Notes: generated by a model from the letters alone, not told the origin. A DNA stretch of 64,000 bases from Rhineura floridana (GCF_030035675.1 NC_084482.1:218077943-218141942); one strand, 5' to 3'. Positions 20,368-29,240 are shown, counted from the first letter of the stretch. A program made the numbers and translations.

Positions 20368-23181
20368 AGCTCCCTCTCTATGATCCAGGGTAAGGTTGGG
20401 TTGCAGGAGCTGACACTGCCGCAAATCATGGAACAGGGGAGCCACCTCCCCATCCTAAGGAGGGGCCCTTCAGGGGCCCCTTTGGGCCACAGGGCCCCTC
20501 AGCCAAGGCTCAACCGGGCCACCCTCTGGTGCTGTATAAATACTTAATAATTAATCCACCTTTCACAAATGTGCATCCCAGTTGAGTCTTATTTTCAGCA
20601 TAAAACCTATGAAATAATGTAGGCTACATAGCACTCTGGACATTCTGGCATCTCATACAAAAAGTCATCCAGTGCCTACACATCCTTGGCACACCTCCAC
20701 TCTTCTTAACAAGCCTTTCCTTTCCTAGATGTGACATCATAAATTTGGTTCTTTCCTGTGCTCTCTGTCCTCATGTTGACAACTGTGCGATGCACCCCAA
20801 AGAAGATTCCCTGCCATACCATTCTGCATTAAAAGGGATTCCCTGAAAATGGGGCCTGTGTTAATTTGGGGTCCCTGGAACTAAACACCTGTTTCAGCTT
20901 TTAAAAATTCTATAAACCATTTCCATAGATACAAATGATGGGGAATTTTATATATACATACATGTATAGCTAATGGGGAATTCAATATACATAAACAATA
21001 AGCAAAATGTATTCTTCTATAAATCTATAAAGGTTCATAACATTTTAATAGTTTAGTAGAAAACCAGATCTTTTTCTTTTTGGAGCTATCACCTCTGACC
21101 ATGCTGGTTTGTTTGGAACTATTTGTACTCAAAATAATAGATAACACTGTGCTGAACATCTCATTGTCCCTAAGATGTAGAAAGAAAGATTTGCAGTAGT
21201 AAAATGCATAACTAAATTGCTTTGCTCACTAGCTGGAGTGCTTAGTTCACTGTGAAAATGTACTTTCAAGTGAAGTATTGAACATTGCCAAATTCACTAG
21301 AACACGATGCAGAGAAGTACAGTACCTACGCAATGCCTATGCAAATGCCTGTGTAATACTTGTGTAATACTGTCGTGTCTATGTCATTCTGATGTGTTAA
21401 ATTCTGATTGGCAGATGCTAAAGTATTTGTCCTAAAATGTAGAAAAGCCAAAGTGCAGTTCTCCACTCACTCAGAGGGAGACTGACCAAGTGTACACTTG
21501 TCATCCAATAAAGGCCTACCTTTTTGCTGCAAGCCTGTGTCTTCAATTTTTATTCATGGACCCCCAGCAAAGAACCCACAGGAGAAATACAAAATTATCC
21601 ATCACAAACACCGTTGACACTTTCACTTCAATGCACCTTCTTCTCTTTATGATTAGACCGTGCCTCAGTCCAGGTGTACAGAAAGCTGTCGCCCTGGATA
21701 CAAGAAAGTGGCTAAAGAAGGAGAGCCGGTTTGCTGCTATGCTTGTGCTCCATGTGCAGAAGGGACCATCTCCACTCAAGAAGGTGGGTTGACTCCGAGG
21801 GAAAAAGGCATTCCTTGGGGAAAATAAATAGGGCAAAGATTCACCCAGAAAAAGTTTCTGTGAATATTCCAATGACACTTTTGATTGTGGATCCTTTATT
21901 GGCTAGCATATTTTAATTGCCATAATTATTTGATAAGATCGGTTGACAGACATAAACTTGAGAAATAAATTGCAAGAGACCAAGTAGTGAGAGGGTTTGA
22001 TAGATACTGCCTATACCATACAACCTTTTATGGTTTTTATCACAGCCTACATACTTATATCTGATTGGGACAGACATATGTTTTAATATCTTGGCCTGTA
22101 TCCACTCTGGTTATTCTGGAGCGTAATCCTCCAAATGGAACACAGATTATGATGCATTTATGCTGAATGTACAGGTTAATGAAGTTGCTCCTCTTTTATG
22201 GAATGCAACAGAACAAAGAATGTGATGGTTATAAGCTTGAAATTACTGAAGCCTCTCTTCTTCTTTTCAGATGCAGAACATTGCAACAAATGCCCAGAAC
22301 ATCAGTATCCAAACAAGGACCTAGATCAATGTGTTCCCAAGATTGTCACATTCCTGTCCTTTAAAGAGTCTTTAGGGACCATCCTTGTTTCTTTTGCTTT
22401 ATTCTTGTCATTAACTACGAGTTTTGTTTTAGGAATCTTCATTAAATATATTGACACTCCAGTAGTCAAAGCCAACAACCAGAATCTTTCATACATCCTC
22501 CTTATCTCCCTCCTGCTTTCCTTTTTGTCCTCCTTCCTGTTCACCAACCGGCCAAGGAAAACAACCTGCCTTCTCCGACAAACAGCCTTCAGCATCATTT
22601 TCTCAGTTTCCATCTCTTCTGTCTTGGCAAAAACCATCACTGTAGTGCTAGCCTTCCTGGCCACAAAGCCAGGGGACAGGGTGAGGAGGTGGCTGGGGAA
22701 GAGTCTGGCCAACTCCATTGTCATTTCCAGTTCTAGTATCCAAGTTGTCATCTGCACCATCTGGCTAGTGATCTCTCCCCCATTCCCAGACTCTGACATG
22801 CATTCCCAGCCTGGAGAAATCATCCTGCAATGCAACGAAGGGTCTGTGACCATGTTTTATGGTTCCCTTGGCTACATGGGCTTTCTGGCTGCCACCAGCT
22901 TTGCAGTGGCTTTCCTGGCCAGGAGGCAGCCTGGGGCCTTCAATGAAGCCAAGCTGATCACCTTCAGCATGCTGGTCTTCTGCAGTGTTTGGGTGTCCTT
23001 TGTGCCCACCTACCTGAGCACGAAGGGGAAATACATGGCAGCCGTGCAGGTCTTCTCTATCTTGGCCTCCAGTGCTGGGCTCCTGGGCTGCATCTTCCTT
23101 CCCAAATGCTACATCATTGTACTGAGGCCTGATCTGAATACAAAGGAGTGTCTGATAACAAAAACTAAAGATGGCATCTGA
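12625..23181 (+). CDS. VMN2R26-like: Vomeronasal type-2 receptor (V2R26-like), copy 1, six coding exons, intact
   Basis: This class C GPCR serves pheromone and chemical-cue detection on vomeronasal sensory neurons, where V2Rs are known to signal through Go and TRPC2. Coding exons are 12625-12848, 14107-14386, 16839-17648, 18471-18698, 21657-21783 and 22271-23181. They total 2,580 nt (859 residues plus stop) with GT/AG borders and matching phases at each junction. Domains in order: signal peptide 1-20; Venus-flytrap ligand-binding domain to about 514; cysteine-rich linker about 515-580; seven helices about 590-845; a short tail ending TKDGI. The start is the ATG before the leucine-rich signal peptide. 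Family hallmarks include [42 protein letters not shown] and [12 protein letters not shown]. The V2R26-like label is at family level only; one-to-one orthology cannot be judged here. Confidence 0.95.
12888..13165 (-). repeat. Unclassified dispersed repeat B in V2R intron 1, copy 1
   Basis: Reverse-complement partner of 5,373-5,628. It sits only about 40 bp after the exon 1 splice donor. It includes a short internal tandem duplication absent from repeat A. Confidence 0.8.
13829..13895 (+). mobile_element. LINE-type 3' tail fragment in V2R intron 1, copy 1
   Basis: The phrase GCCGCCCTGGGCTCCTGCTG, followed by GGCGGGATATAAATC and an AAT/AAAT run, is a common reptile LINE or SINE 3' tail. A similar tail is at 34,400-34,462. 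The family is not certain (L2-like). Confidence 0.5.
14107..14386 (+). CDS. VMN2R26-like: V2R copy 1 exon 2 (ligand-binding lobe 1)
   Basis: Residues 75-168. Two AG acceptors lie four bases apart (ttcag|gcag|GAAGG). Only the downstream one keeps the reading frame with exon 1, so it is chosen. It encodes [20 protein letters not shown] and ends IYKIPQ|gtacg, phase 0. Confidence 0.92.
14748..14855. repeat. Short palindromic dispersed repeat in V2R intron 2, copy 1
   Basis: ATAGGCTGCAACCCTA at one end and TAGGATTGCAGCCT at the other form inverted arms around ACTCAGAGGTAAGACCCACT and its inverse. Fragments of the same family are visible near 16,375-16,400, 24,125-24,180 and 29,380-29,400. It is probably a MITE-like element. 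Confidence 0.55.
15055..15137 (+). mobile_element. tRNA-derived SINE head in V2R intron 2, copy 1
   Basis: It has a pol III A box (TAGCTCAGTGGTAGAA) and B box (GGTTCAATCCC) at tRNA spacing, and is truncated after about 80 bp. Fuller members of the same family are at 29,061-29,240 and 30,078-30,255. Confidence 0.8.
15190..15663 (+). mobile_element. BovB LINE 3' fragment in V2R intron 2, copy 1
   Basis: It encodes [19 protein letters not shown] and [20 protein letters not shown], then [20 protein letters not shown], with several frame breaks, and ends in GGGTCGCCATAAGTCAAAAT. It is flanked by near-identical 12-mers atataccacatg (15,178-15,189) and atataccgcatg (15,664-15,675). These are a target-site duplication within an older repeat. 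Confidence 0.85.
15829..16003 (-). mobile_element. Sauria SINE in V2R intron 2, copy 1
   Basis: Read on the minus strand it has a tRNA-like head with B box GGTTCGAATCC, the body phrase TGGGCCAGTCACTGCCTCTC and the BovB-like tail GGTCACCATAAGTCAGAAA. The head is slightly truncated. Sauria SINEs depend on BovB machinery, and BovB fragments lie close by. Confidence 0.85.
16839..17648 (+). CDS. VMN2R26-like: V2R copy 1 exon 3 (main ligand-binding exon)
   Basis: Residues 169-438, exactly 270 codons. It begins [12 protein letters not shown] and carries [15 protein letters not shown] and DNDNGERF, then ends LQPWQ|gtattt. Gly209 stands where the family commonly has Arg (HFRW). Compared with copy 2 there are five amino-acid changes (209, 304, 330, 331, 389) and two synonymous ones, the densest divergence in the gene. 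Confidence 0.94.
18180..18245 (+). mobile_element. SINE/BovB-tail fragment in V2R intron 3, copy 1
   Basis: The phrase CAGAGGAAGGCAATGATAAA, followed by CCACCTCTGAATACCTCTTA and AACCCTATGAAC, resembles the body of a BovB-tailed squamate SINE. The ends are eroded. Confidence 0.5.
18471..18698 (+). CDS. VMN2R26-like: V2R copy 1 exon 4 (end of ligand-binding domain)
   Basis: Residues 439-514, 76 codons, phase 0 on both sides. It reads [20 protein letters not shown] and continues through [18 protein letters not shown] to [10 protein letters not shown]|gtagga. It is identical to copy 2. Confidence 0.93.
18967..19794 (-). mobile_element. Solo LTR in antisense in V2R intron 4, copy 1
   Basis: Plus-strand ends are TGTGATGTCC and AACATCACA, flanked by perfect 5-bp direct repeats CTCCT (18,962-18,966 and 19,795-19,799). 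Promoter-like and AATAAA-like signals read on the minus strand, so the LTR lies antisense to the receptor gene. It shares long stretches with the LTR at 26,917-27,649 (same family), but is more diverged. No internal region remains. Confidence 0.75.
20020..20545. mobile_element. GC-rich hAT-type element remnant with (TG)n in V2R intron 4, copy 1
   Basis: It shares AACCAAGATGGCAGC and GCTGCCATCTTGGGTGATGG and the GGGGCCCTTCAGGGGCCC block with the element at 10,317-10,726. The terminal repeats are eroded, so limits are approximate. It contains a TG microsatellite. Confidence 0.55.
20336..20364. repeat. (TG)n microsatellite, copy 1 allele (29 bp)
   Basis: An uninterrupted TG run, 6 bp longer than its copy-2 counterpart at 56,083-56,105. 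Confidence 0.95.
21657..21783 (+). CDS. VMN2R26-like: V2R copy 1 exon 5 (cysteine-rich linker, NCD3G)
   Basis: Residues 515-556 plus one base. It begins [17 protein letters not shown] and continues [19 protein letters not shown], with the cysteine spacing of the class C linker that couples the ligand domain to the helices. The acceptor is gattag; the donor is G|gtgggt. Confidence 0.93.
22271..23181 (+). CDS. VMN2R26-like: V2R copy 1 exon 6 (seven-transmembrane domain)
   Basis: Residues 557-859 and the stop. It completes the cysteine-rich region ([17 protein letters not shown]) and then carries seven hydrophobic helices, starting around residue 592 ([12 protein letters not shown]). Conserved motifs include IVKAN-type [27 protein letters not shown]-type [12 protein letters not shown] and ATKPG. 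Gln776 in the third intracellular loop region ([12 protein letters not shown]) stands where copy 2 and the family usually have Leu. Confidence 0.95.
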
Positions 23182-23224
23182 TTGTTTAAAATATTCAGTT
23201 TTGATCACAGATGTCCATCAGAGA

Positions 23225-23230
23225 AATAAA
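23225..23230 (+). terminator. Candidate polyadenylation signal of V2R copy 1
   Basis: AATAAA lies 44 bp after the V2R stop codon, a plausible but unusually close signal. The copy-2 equivalent is 58,966-58,971. Confidence 0.5.
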
Positions 23231-23967
23231 GAATGGAGATATAGCAAGTTGTCAGCTTCCATCCTAAAATGTGTTTGTTAAAGGAAGGGGTTTCTTTTGT
23301 TTAAGTGCTCTTGAATTCAGCATAACAATTCACAATTTGATTTGAATTTCTTCCAACAATAGGTCATAACATAATTATTAATGCCTTCTTTTCTTATTGG
23401 GTCTAGAGGCAGATGCTCCCCACCCCCTTCAGAGTTTAAGGGGGTGGGAGGATGACTCTATCTAGCTGATGCTCAGGCATGGACAAGGAGCAAACCTCTT
23501 GTACTTTGGGGGGAAACTGGAATTGCAGTGTAATGGCATTTACTCCCAGGTAAAGAAGTATAGGATTACCATAGATCTAGGCTTTCCCTCTAGATCTTTT
23601 AAAAGAGTATTAAAAAAGTGACAACTTGAAAGTTTATACATCACCCTTCCCCCCAAAGGAGCCCAGTGTGGCGACCCCATTAACACTACATTAGAAAACA
23701 AAGAGGAGAGAAAAAGTTGTTGAACATATGCAGAGTGCCTTTCCCTTCCCTCACCATTTTTCTTGGGACTGGGGTAGTGACTCACAAAATGGGAGGAGAA
23801 CAACAAGAGAGCCACAAAGCCCAAGAATGAGTCAAAATCATGATTAAAGTGATGTCTCCCTTCCCAATCAGCCCAAATCTTGTTAGACTGTTTCCAGCAC
23901 TGGACCCTCCTTTTTGCCTCATCAGTCCAACGCGATCTGAGAATAGTGAGGTTCAGAAAGTCTAGAC

Positions 23968-24105
23968 CAGCCTTTCCCAACCGGTGTGCCTCCAGATGTT
24001 GTTGGACCACAACTCCCATCAGCCTCAGCCATTGGCAATGCTAGCTGAAGCTGATGGGATTTGTGGTCCAACAGCATCTGGAGGCACACTGGTTGGGAAA
24101 GGCTG
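23968..24105. mobile_element. hAT-type hairpin MITE downstream of V2R, copy 1
   Basis: A near-perfect palindrome with ends CAGCCTTTCCCAACC and GGTTGGGAAAGGCTG. Its inner arms are CTCCAGATGTTGTTGGACCA and TGGTCCAACAGCATCTGGAG. Flanking 8-mers gtctagac and gtctaggt match at six of eight positions, as for hAT insertion. No coding capacity. Confidence 0.85.
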
Positions 24106-24184
24106 GTCTAGGTGCAACAATCGACATCCTGCTTACATGGGAATAAACTATTGAATTCAATAGGACTTCTGAGTAGTCATTCAT

Positions 24185-24440
24185 TTATTCATTGGCCATC
24201 ACTCGTGGCTGAGTAAGATTGTCTTCCAGGGTAAGGTCTTTAACGGTGGGTCCGTAAGTGACTGTGGAGGCCAATTCTGGATCCACACAGCCTCCCATAG
24301 GGAGGACATAGGTTTCCAGATGGAAGATGGTCACAACGAGGATTTGCTTGACGTGCCTTTCCCTTAGCTCAGTTGTCACTTTTGCCCTGTACTCGTGCCT
24401 CTTCAAAGTCCATAGCACCATTGATAACGGCCAACCTCCA
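24185..24440 (-). mobile_element. LINE ORF2 C-terminal relic, left part, copy 1
   Basis: Read on the minus strand across the later insertion, it encodes RFKDVLKANLKTCNMNIENW and EALAHERPNWRLAV, a typical LINE C-terminal tail, then untranslated sequence. The clade is not certain. The right part is 26,558-26,636; the L1-like element at 24,441-26,539 sits between them. Confidence 0.65.
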
Positions 24441-26539
24441 CTTCCGGGAAGGGTTGCTTTGCCTGTGCTGCCTCTGAGTCAAGCTCTCGTCTCAGAAGAA
24501 GCTTTTTCAGCTTTAAAATCAGTCACAACGCTCTTTTTGACTGGTAAAGATTTTCTCCCGGGCAGGGAGAAACGTAGAGAGATTAACCACAAAGCCTGTT
24601 TTTGTGGGGAGGACTGGATTTCATTTATTTATGAGAGAAGGTTCAAACTGCAATGCCGGACGGACTTTCATCAAGCTCTAGCTGATTACAGCAACACGTT
24701 TATCTTTTCTTTAAAGAAAAACGAACTCTAACAGGCAGATAAGCATCCTTCTTTCTATTTTCTTTTTTTACTTGGTTTAAATTGGTGCAGCAAAAAAGAG
24801 ATTTGTCAATGAATCAGCTGTGAAGAACTTCTAGGTGAGTTATGGCTTTTCTCTTTCACTAACGAAATTAAGGAGGAAAGAAATCAAAAAAGCTTATCTT
24901 TGTTTTTATCGCAAAAAGCTGTCCTGGAGGTGCATTCTAAAGATACCAACGGAAGAGGGATTTCTATTTTGAGGAGGGGGGGGATTTTTTTGGTCTATTT
25001 CATTTTGACGAATCTGCTTGTTCACGACGCCACTAATTGTTTTGATGTTGGGAACTAAGTTTGTTTTGTATTCCTGAACACATAGAGATAAGGCAGGCTG
25101 TACTGTCTACACTGATATAAGCAAGCCTGGAATATTAACCCAATTGTGGCTGAAATAATTTTTGTTTCTGTGGTTTTAAGAATGACAACCAGGAAAGTGA
25201 TTGAGACCATGGAAGAAATTATGTTTCAGAAAATAATGGGTGAGATTGAGATAACGAAACAAACCCTGAGACAGGGTAGACAGGAGATGAAAATTGAATT
25301 TAACAAAATGACGCAGGAGCTTAAAGAAATAGTGGATTCTGTGAGAGAGGAGTTTGATGGGATAGGGAAGCTACAAGCCCTGGAGATTGGAACAAATGTG
25401 AAATTGGAAAAAGATTTGGAGTTTATGGATGTTAGAAATAAAGTTTACTGTTTGGAATTCAACGTTGTCTCTGAAGAAATTAATGAAGATTTTGGTGGTA
25501 AAGTTATCAATGTCTTGGATAATTTTCTGGACTGGAATGATGTGATGGAGCTTGACATAGAAAAAATCTATGGAGTTGGCTACAGATATGTGACAGTGGA
25601 GAAACTCTTAAGAGATGAGCCAGTGCATTTTGTAAAAAAGAAGAACAGAGATATGACTTTGCAGCAATATTTCAGCAACATATTCAGAATTCTTGACTGG
25701 AATGATGTGATGGGGCTTGACATAGAAAATTTTTTTGGAATTAACTACAAATATGTGACAGAGCAGAGATGCACCCAGAGCAGAGATGTGACTTTACAAC
25801 AATATTTCAACAACATATTCAGAATTGATGGCAAGGACATATTTGTGATGGGGGAAATTCCCATCAGACTCTTGTTATATGACTATGGCTATGACAGCAA
25901 GATCATCATGGGATACTGATAATGGATGAATGGATACTGAAACCACTGGATTTAACAGGACTATTGAAGATGGAAGATGGAATTAATATTGATAATGGAA
26001 GAATGGTTATGGAAATTATTGGACTTAACAGATTTGACGAGATGGATTAATTGATATGTTTACTTGGACTATGGCTATGATAACAAGATTATTATGGGAT
26101 ACTGATAACGGAAGAATGGCTACTGAAATTACTGGACTTCACAGGATTATTGAAGATGGAAGATGGAATTAATATAGATAATGGAAGAATGGCTATTGAA
26201 ATTGTTGGGCCTAACAGATTTGAATCAGATGGATTAAGCGACATGTTTATTTGGAGAAAAATTGAAAGATATATCTCTCAAGGAATTGAAACCTCTCTTT
26301 GACTTTTTGTGGAAAGAATAAAATAATGTTTATGAGATTTGATGATTAATTAAGATAATTACTGGAGGAAAGTGATTTTATAATATAATTTTAGAGATAG
26401 GATTGTTATATATTGTAGACCTATAACTGATCTGCGACAAATCGGAAGTCAACATCTTATTTTATTGTTTAATTGTTTTTGTTTTGTTTTGTTTCTTGTC
26501 TTTGAAAATTTGAATAAAAATTAATGATAAAAAAAAAAA
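24441..26539 (+). mobile_element. ORF1-only L1-like element (HAL1-like), copy 1
   Basis: A complete retroposon: 18-bp target-site duplications GATAACGGCCAACCTCCA at 24,423-24,440 and 26,540-26,557, a ~740-bp leader, a single ORF1-type frame, a 3' region with a ~190-bp tandem duplication (about 25,883-26,260), and a poly(A) tail after TTGAATAAAAATTAATGAT. No endonuclease or reverse transcriptase is present, though the element is bounded on both sides. This matches the architecture of mammalian HAL1 (half-L1) elements, which L1 enzymes move in trans. A reverse-oriented relative is at 31,942-33,500. Confidence 0.8.
25182..25919 (+). CDS. L1-like ORF1 protein of the HAL1-like element, copy 1
   Basis: 245 residues from the first ATG (MTTRKVIETMEEI). 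A heptad-like charged N-terminus (about residues 1-75, probably coiled coil) is followed by an RRM-like region (VRNKVYCLEFNVVSEEIN) and an L1 ORF1 C-terminal domain (DVMELDIEKIYGV, RDEPVHFVKKKNRD). The C-terminal block LDWNDVM...TLQQYFSNIFRI occurs twice in tandem, once more than in the relative at 32,484-33,107. L1 ORF1 proteins bind RNA as trimers. The frame is open in both tandem copies, with one amino-acid difference (Ile to Thr) near the N-terminus. Confidence 0.75.
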   Translation: MTTRKVIETMEEIMFQKIMGEIEITKQTLRQGRQEMKIEFNKMTQELKEIVDSVREEFDGIGKLQALEIGTNVKLEKDLEFMDVRNKVYCLEFNVVSEEINEDFGGKVINVLDNFLDWNDVMELDIEKIYGVGYRYVTVEKLLRDEPVHFVKKKNRDMTLQQYFSNIFRILDWNDVMGLDIENFFGINYKYVTEQRCTQSRDVTLQQYFNNIFRIDGKDIFVMGEIPIRLLLYDYGYDSKIIMGY

Positions 26540-26557
26540 GATAACGGCCAACCTCCA

Positions 26558-26636
26558 ATTGGGACGCTCATGGGCCAGAGCTTCCCAGTTCTCAATGTTC
26601 ATGTTACATGTTTTTAGGTTAGCTTTAAGAACATCT
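26558..26636 (-). mobile_element. LINE ORF2 C-terminal relic, right part, copy 1
   Basis: Continuation of the relic at 24,185-24,440 beyond the L1-like insertion and its duplicated 18-mer. It encodes the RFKDVLKANLKTCNM part on the minus strand. Confidence 0.6.
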
Positions 26637-28842
26637 TTAAACCTGTCCCTGGAAAACTGGTAGAAAGTATTATTAAAGCTAGATTAACTAAGCACATAGA
26701 AGAACAAGCCTTGCTGAAGCAGAGCCAGCATGGCTTCTGCAAGGGAAAGTCCTGTCTCAGTAACCTATTAGAATTCTTTGAGAGTGTCAATAAGCATATA
26801 GATAGAGGTGATCCAGTGGACATAGTGTACTTAGACTTTCAAAAAGCGTTTGACAAGGTACCTCACCAAAGACTTCTGAGGAAGCTTAGCAGTCATGGAA
26901 TAAGAGGAGAGGTCCGTGTGACGCCCTTCCCTGGCTCTCCCTGTCAGGTTCCTACCTGCTCGTGGTTACTGCCTGTCTCTAGGCACCACCAGGGACTCCA
27001 CCAGTCCGGACTGTCCTTTTTTATGGTTTCTCTCCCCGCTCTAGCACAGATCTCAACAGATCCCCCTGCTAGGCAGCACCACCAGTCACGTCCTATAACC
27101 AGTAGTCCCAGAGACTCTGCCTGAGTCTCCCTCAACTACGTTACCTCTGTGACTGCGTGCTTAAGCTGTCCCAATCCCTTTGATTTACTCAGACTGCTTA
27201 TAATTCTGGTTTGCTCTGAATACTTGTGGTGTTATATTCTTCCCTTCACCTGCTGCCACCATATGTCACTCTTCAGCCTTGGTATTTACTTTACCCTCCC
27301 TTCTGGTCTGTGAAACCCCAGCCAAGGATCAGGCCTTTGGTAAACCAAAAGTATTTATTAATAACAAAGATAACAAGGTTAACAAGATTACTCTAAAAGG
27401 CACTTAAGCATATGGTTACATCTATTCCTGAGGTACTGGTCTTAGTATTAATCCTAACTCCACACTCTCCTCTCATTCACCTCACAATCACCATCCACCA
27501 ACTAACACCCACCCAGATTTAACTGAGATCCTTCCATTTTATACTCACAGCCATTTTAAACATTCAGCCAATCATCAAGCATTCTACTCACCATGCATCT
27601 CCTATACAAACAGCACTTACCATATATACACAAATAGAGGATCATCACAGTCCTCTTGTGGATAAGGAATTGGTTAAGAAACAGAAAGCAGAGAGTAGGA
27701 ATAAATGGACATTTCTCCCAATGGAGGGCTGTAGAAAGTGGAGTCCCTCAAAGATCGGTATCGGGACCTGTACTTTTCAACTTGTTCATTAATGACCTAG
27801 AATAAGGAGTGAGCAGTGAAGTGACCAAGTTTGCTGACGACACTAAATTGTTCAGGGTTGTTAAAACAAAAAGGGATTGCGAAGAGCTCCAAAAAGACCT
27901 CTCCAAACTGAGTGAATGGGCGGAAAAATGGCAAATGCAATTCAATATAAACAAGTGTAAAATTATGCATATTGGAGCAAAAAATCTGAATTTCACATAT
28001 ACGCTCATGGGGTCTGAACTGGCAGTGACCAACCAGGAGAGAGTCCTCGAGGTTGTAGTGGACAGCACAATGAAAATGTCAACCCAGTGTGCGGCAGCTG
28101 TGAAAAAGGCAAATTCCATGCTAGCGATAATTAGGAAAGGTATTGAAAATAAAACAACTGATATCATAATGTCGTTGTATAAATCTATGGTGCGGCCGCA
28201 TTTGGAATACTGTGTACAGTTCTGGTCGCCTCATCTCAAAAAGGATATTATAGAATTGGAAAAGGTTCAGAAGAGGGCAACCAGAATGATCAAGGGGATG
28301 GAGCGACTCCCTTACGAGGAAAGGTTGCAGCATTTGGGGCTTTTTAGTTTAGAGAAAAGGCGGGTCAGAGGAGACATGATAGAAGTGTATAAAATTATGC
28401 ATAGCATTGAGAAAGTGGATAGAGAAAAGTTCTTCTCCCTCTCTCATAATACTAGAACTCGTGGACATTCAAAGAAGCTGAATGTTGGAAGATTCAGAAC
28501 AGACAAAAGGAAGTACTTCTTTACTCAGCGCATAGTTAAACGATGGAATTTGCTCCCACAAGATGCAGTAATGGCCACCAGCTTGGACGGCTTTAAAAGA
28601 AGATTAGACAAATAAATGGAGGACAGGGCTATCAATGGCTACTAGCCGTGATGGCTGTGCTCTGCCACCCTAGTCAGAGGCAGCATGCTTCTGAAAACCA
28701 GTTGCCGGAAGCCTCAGGAGGGGAGAGTGTTCTTGCACTCGAGTCCTGCTTGCGGGCTTCCCCCAGGCACCTGGTTGGCCACTGTGAGAACAGGATGCTG
28801 GACTAGATGGGCCACTGGCCTGATCCAGCAGGCTCTTCTTAA
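26637..28842 (+). mobile_element. CR1 LINE (3' half) split by a solo LTR, copy 1
   Basis: Before the LTR it encodes CR1 RT motifs SQHGFCKGKSCLSNLLEFFE and DIVYLDFQKAFDKVPHQRLL. After the LTR (26,917-27,649) it resumes with the KFADDTKLFRVV box and a 268-codon open frame (27,809-28,615): RPHLEYCVQFWSPHLKKDI, RATRMIKGMERLPYEERL, KRWNLLPQDAVMATSLDGFK. The 3' end has GGGCCACTGGCCTGATCCAG. At least one stop interrupts the frame before the KFADDT segment, so this LINE copy is dead. Confidence 0.9.
26917..27649 (-). mobile_element. Solo LTR inserted in CR1, copy 1
   Basis: Plus-strand ends are TGTGACGCCC and GATCATCACA. Flanking 5-mers gtccg (26,912-26,916) and gtcct (27,650-27,654) match at four positions. 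The CR1 reading around them is contiguous once the LTR is set aside. Minus-strand signals include GAGTATAAAATGG and ATTAATAAATAC. It is the same family as the LTR in V2R intron 4 and looks younger than that one. Confidence 0.8.
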
Positions 28843-29060
28843 TCCTGAGTAGTAGACATAGTTGGGGCTGCTCTGTAGACTTCTAATGCCAATGTGGAAT
28901 ATGCTCCCTAACCCCACAAATGCTAGCAGATAGCAGCAGACTGTATGAACATACAATTGGGTTCAAGAATCTTTGCACACTGTTGCAGAGTAGAACTGAG
29001 CAGAGGAGCCCCAGCAGGCACCATAAATTTAGAAAGGAGAATTCAAAACATAGGGACATT

Positions 29061-29240
29061 GGAAGTTGTTATATACTGAGTGAGACCCATTGGTCTATCC
29101 AGGTCAGTACTGTCTACACTGACTGGCAGTGGCTTTCCAAGGTTTCAGGCAGGATTCTCTCCTAGCCTTTCCTGGAGATGCTGGGGGTTGACCCTGGGAC
29201 CTTCTGCACGCAAGGGAGATACTCTGTCACTGGGCTAAGA
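29061..29240 (-). mobile_element. tRNA-derived SINE, reverse
   Basis: Its reverse complement has a head with B-box-like GGTCAACCCCCAGCATCTCC and the body phrase CAGTGTAGACAGTACTGACC. This is the same family as 30,078-30,255. The A-box end is eroded. Confidence 0.7.

Noticed and set aside
21390-21600. Possible LTR fragment in V2R intron 4 (CCAATAAAGGCCTACC followed by a U5-like stretch)
   Set aside because: It has a polyadenylation-like signal, but I could not find matching TG/CA ends or flanking direct repeats. The call is too weak for the feature list.
22326-22853. 175-codon open frame on the minus strand
   Set aside because: It is the antisense shadow of V2R exon 6.
22765-23208. 147-codon open frame on the minus strand
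   Set aside because: Also an antisense shadow of V2R exon 6; no independent domain.
23540-24019. 159-codon open frame on the minus strand downstream of V2R
   Set aside because: It overlaps the hairpin MITE, has no recognisable domain or splice context, and differs between copies without sign of coding constraint.
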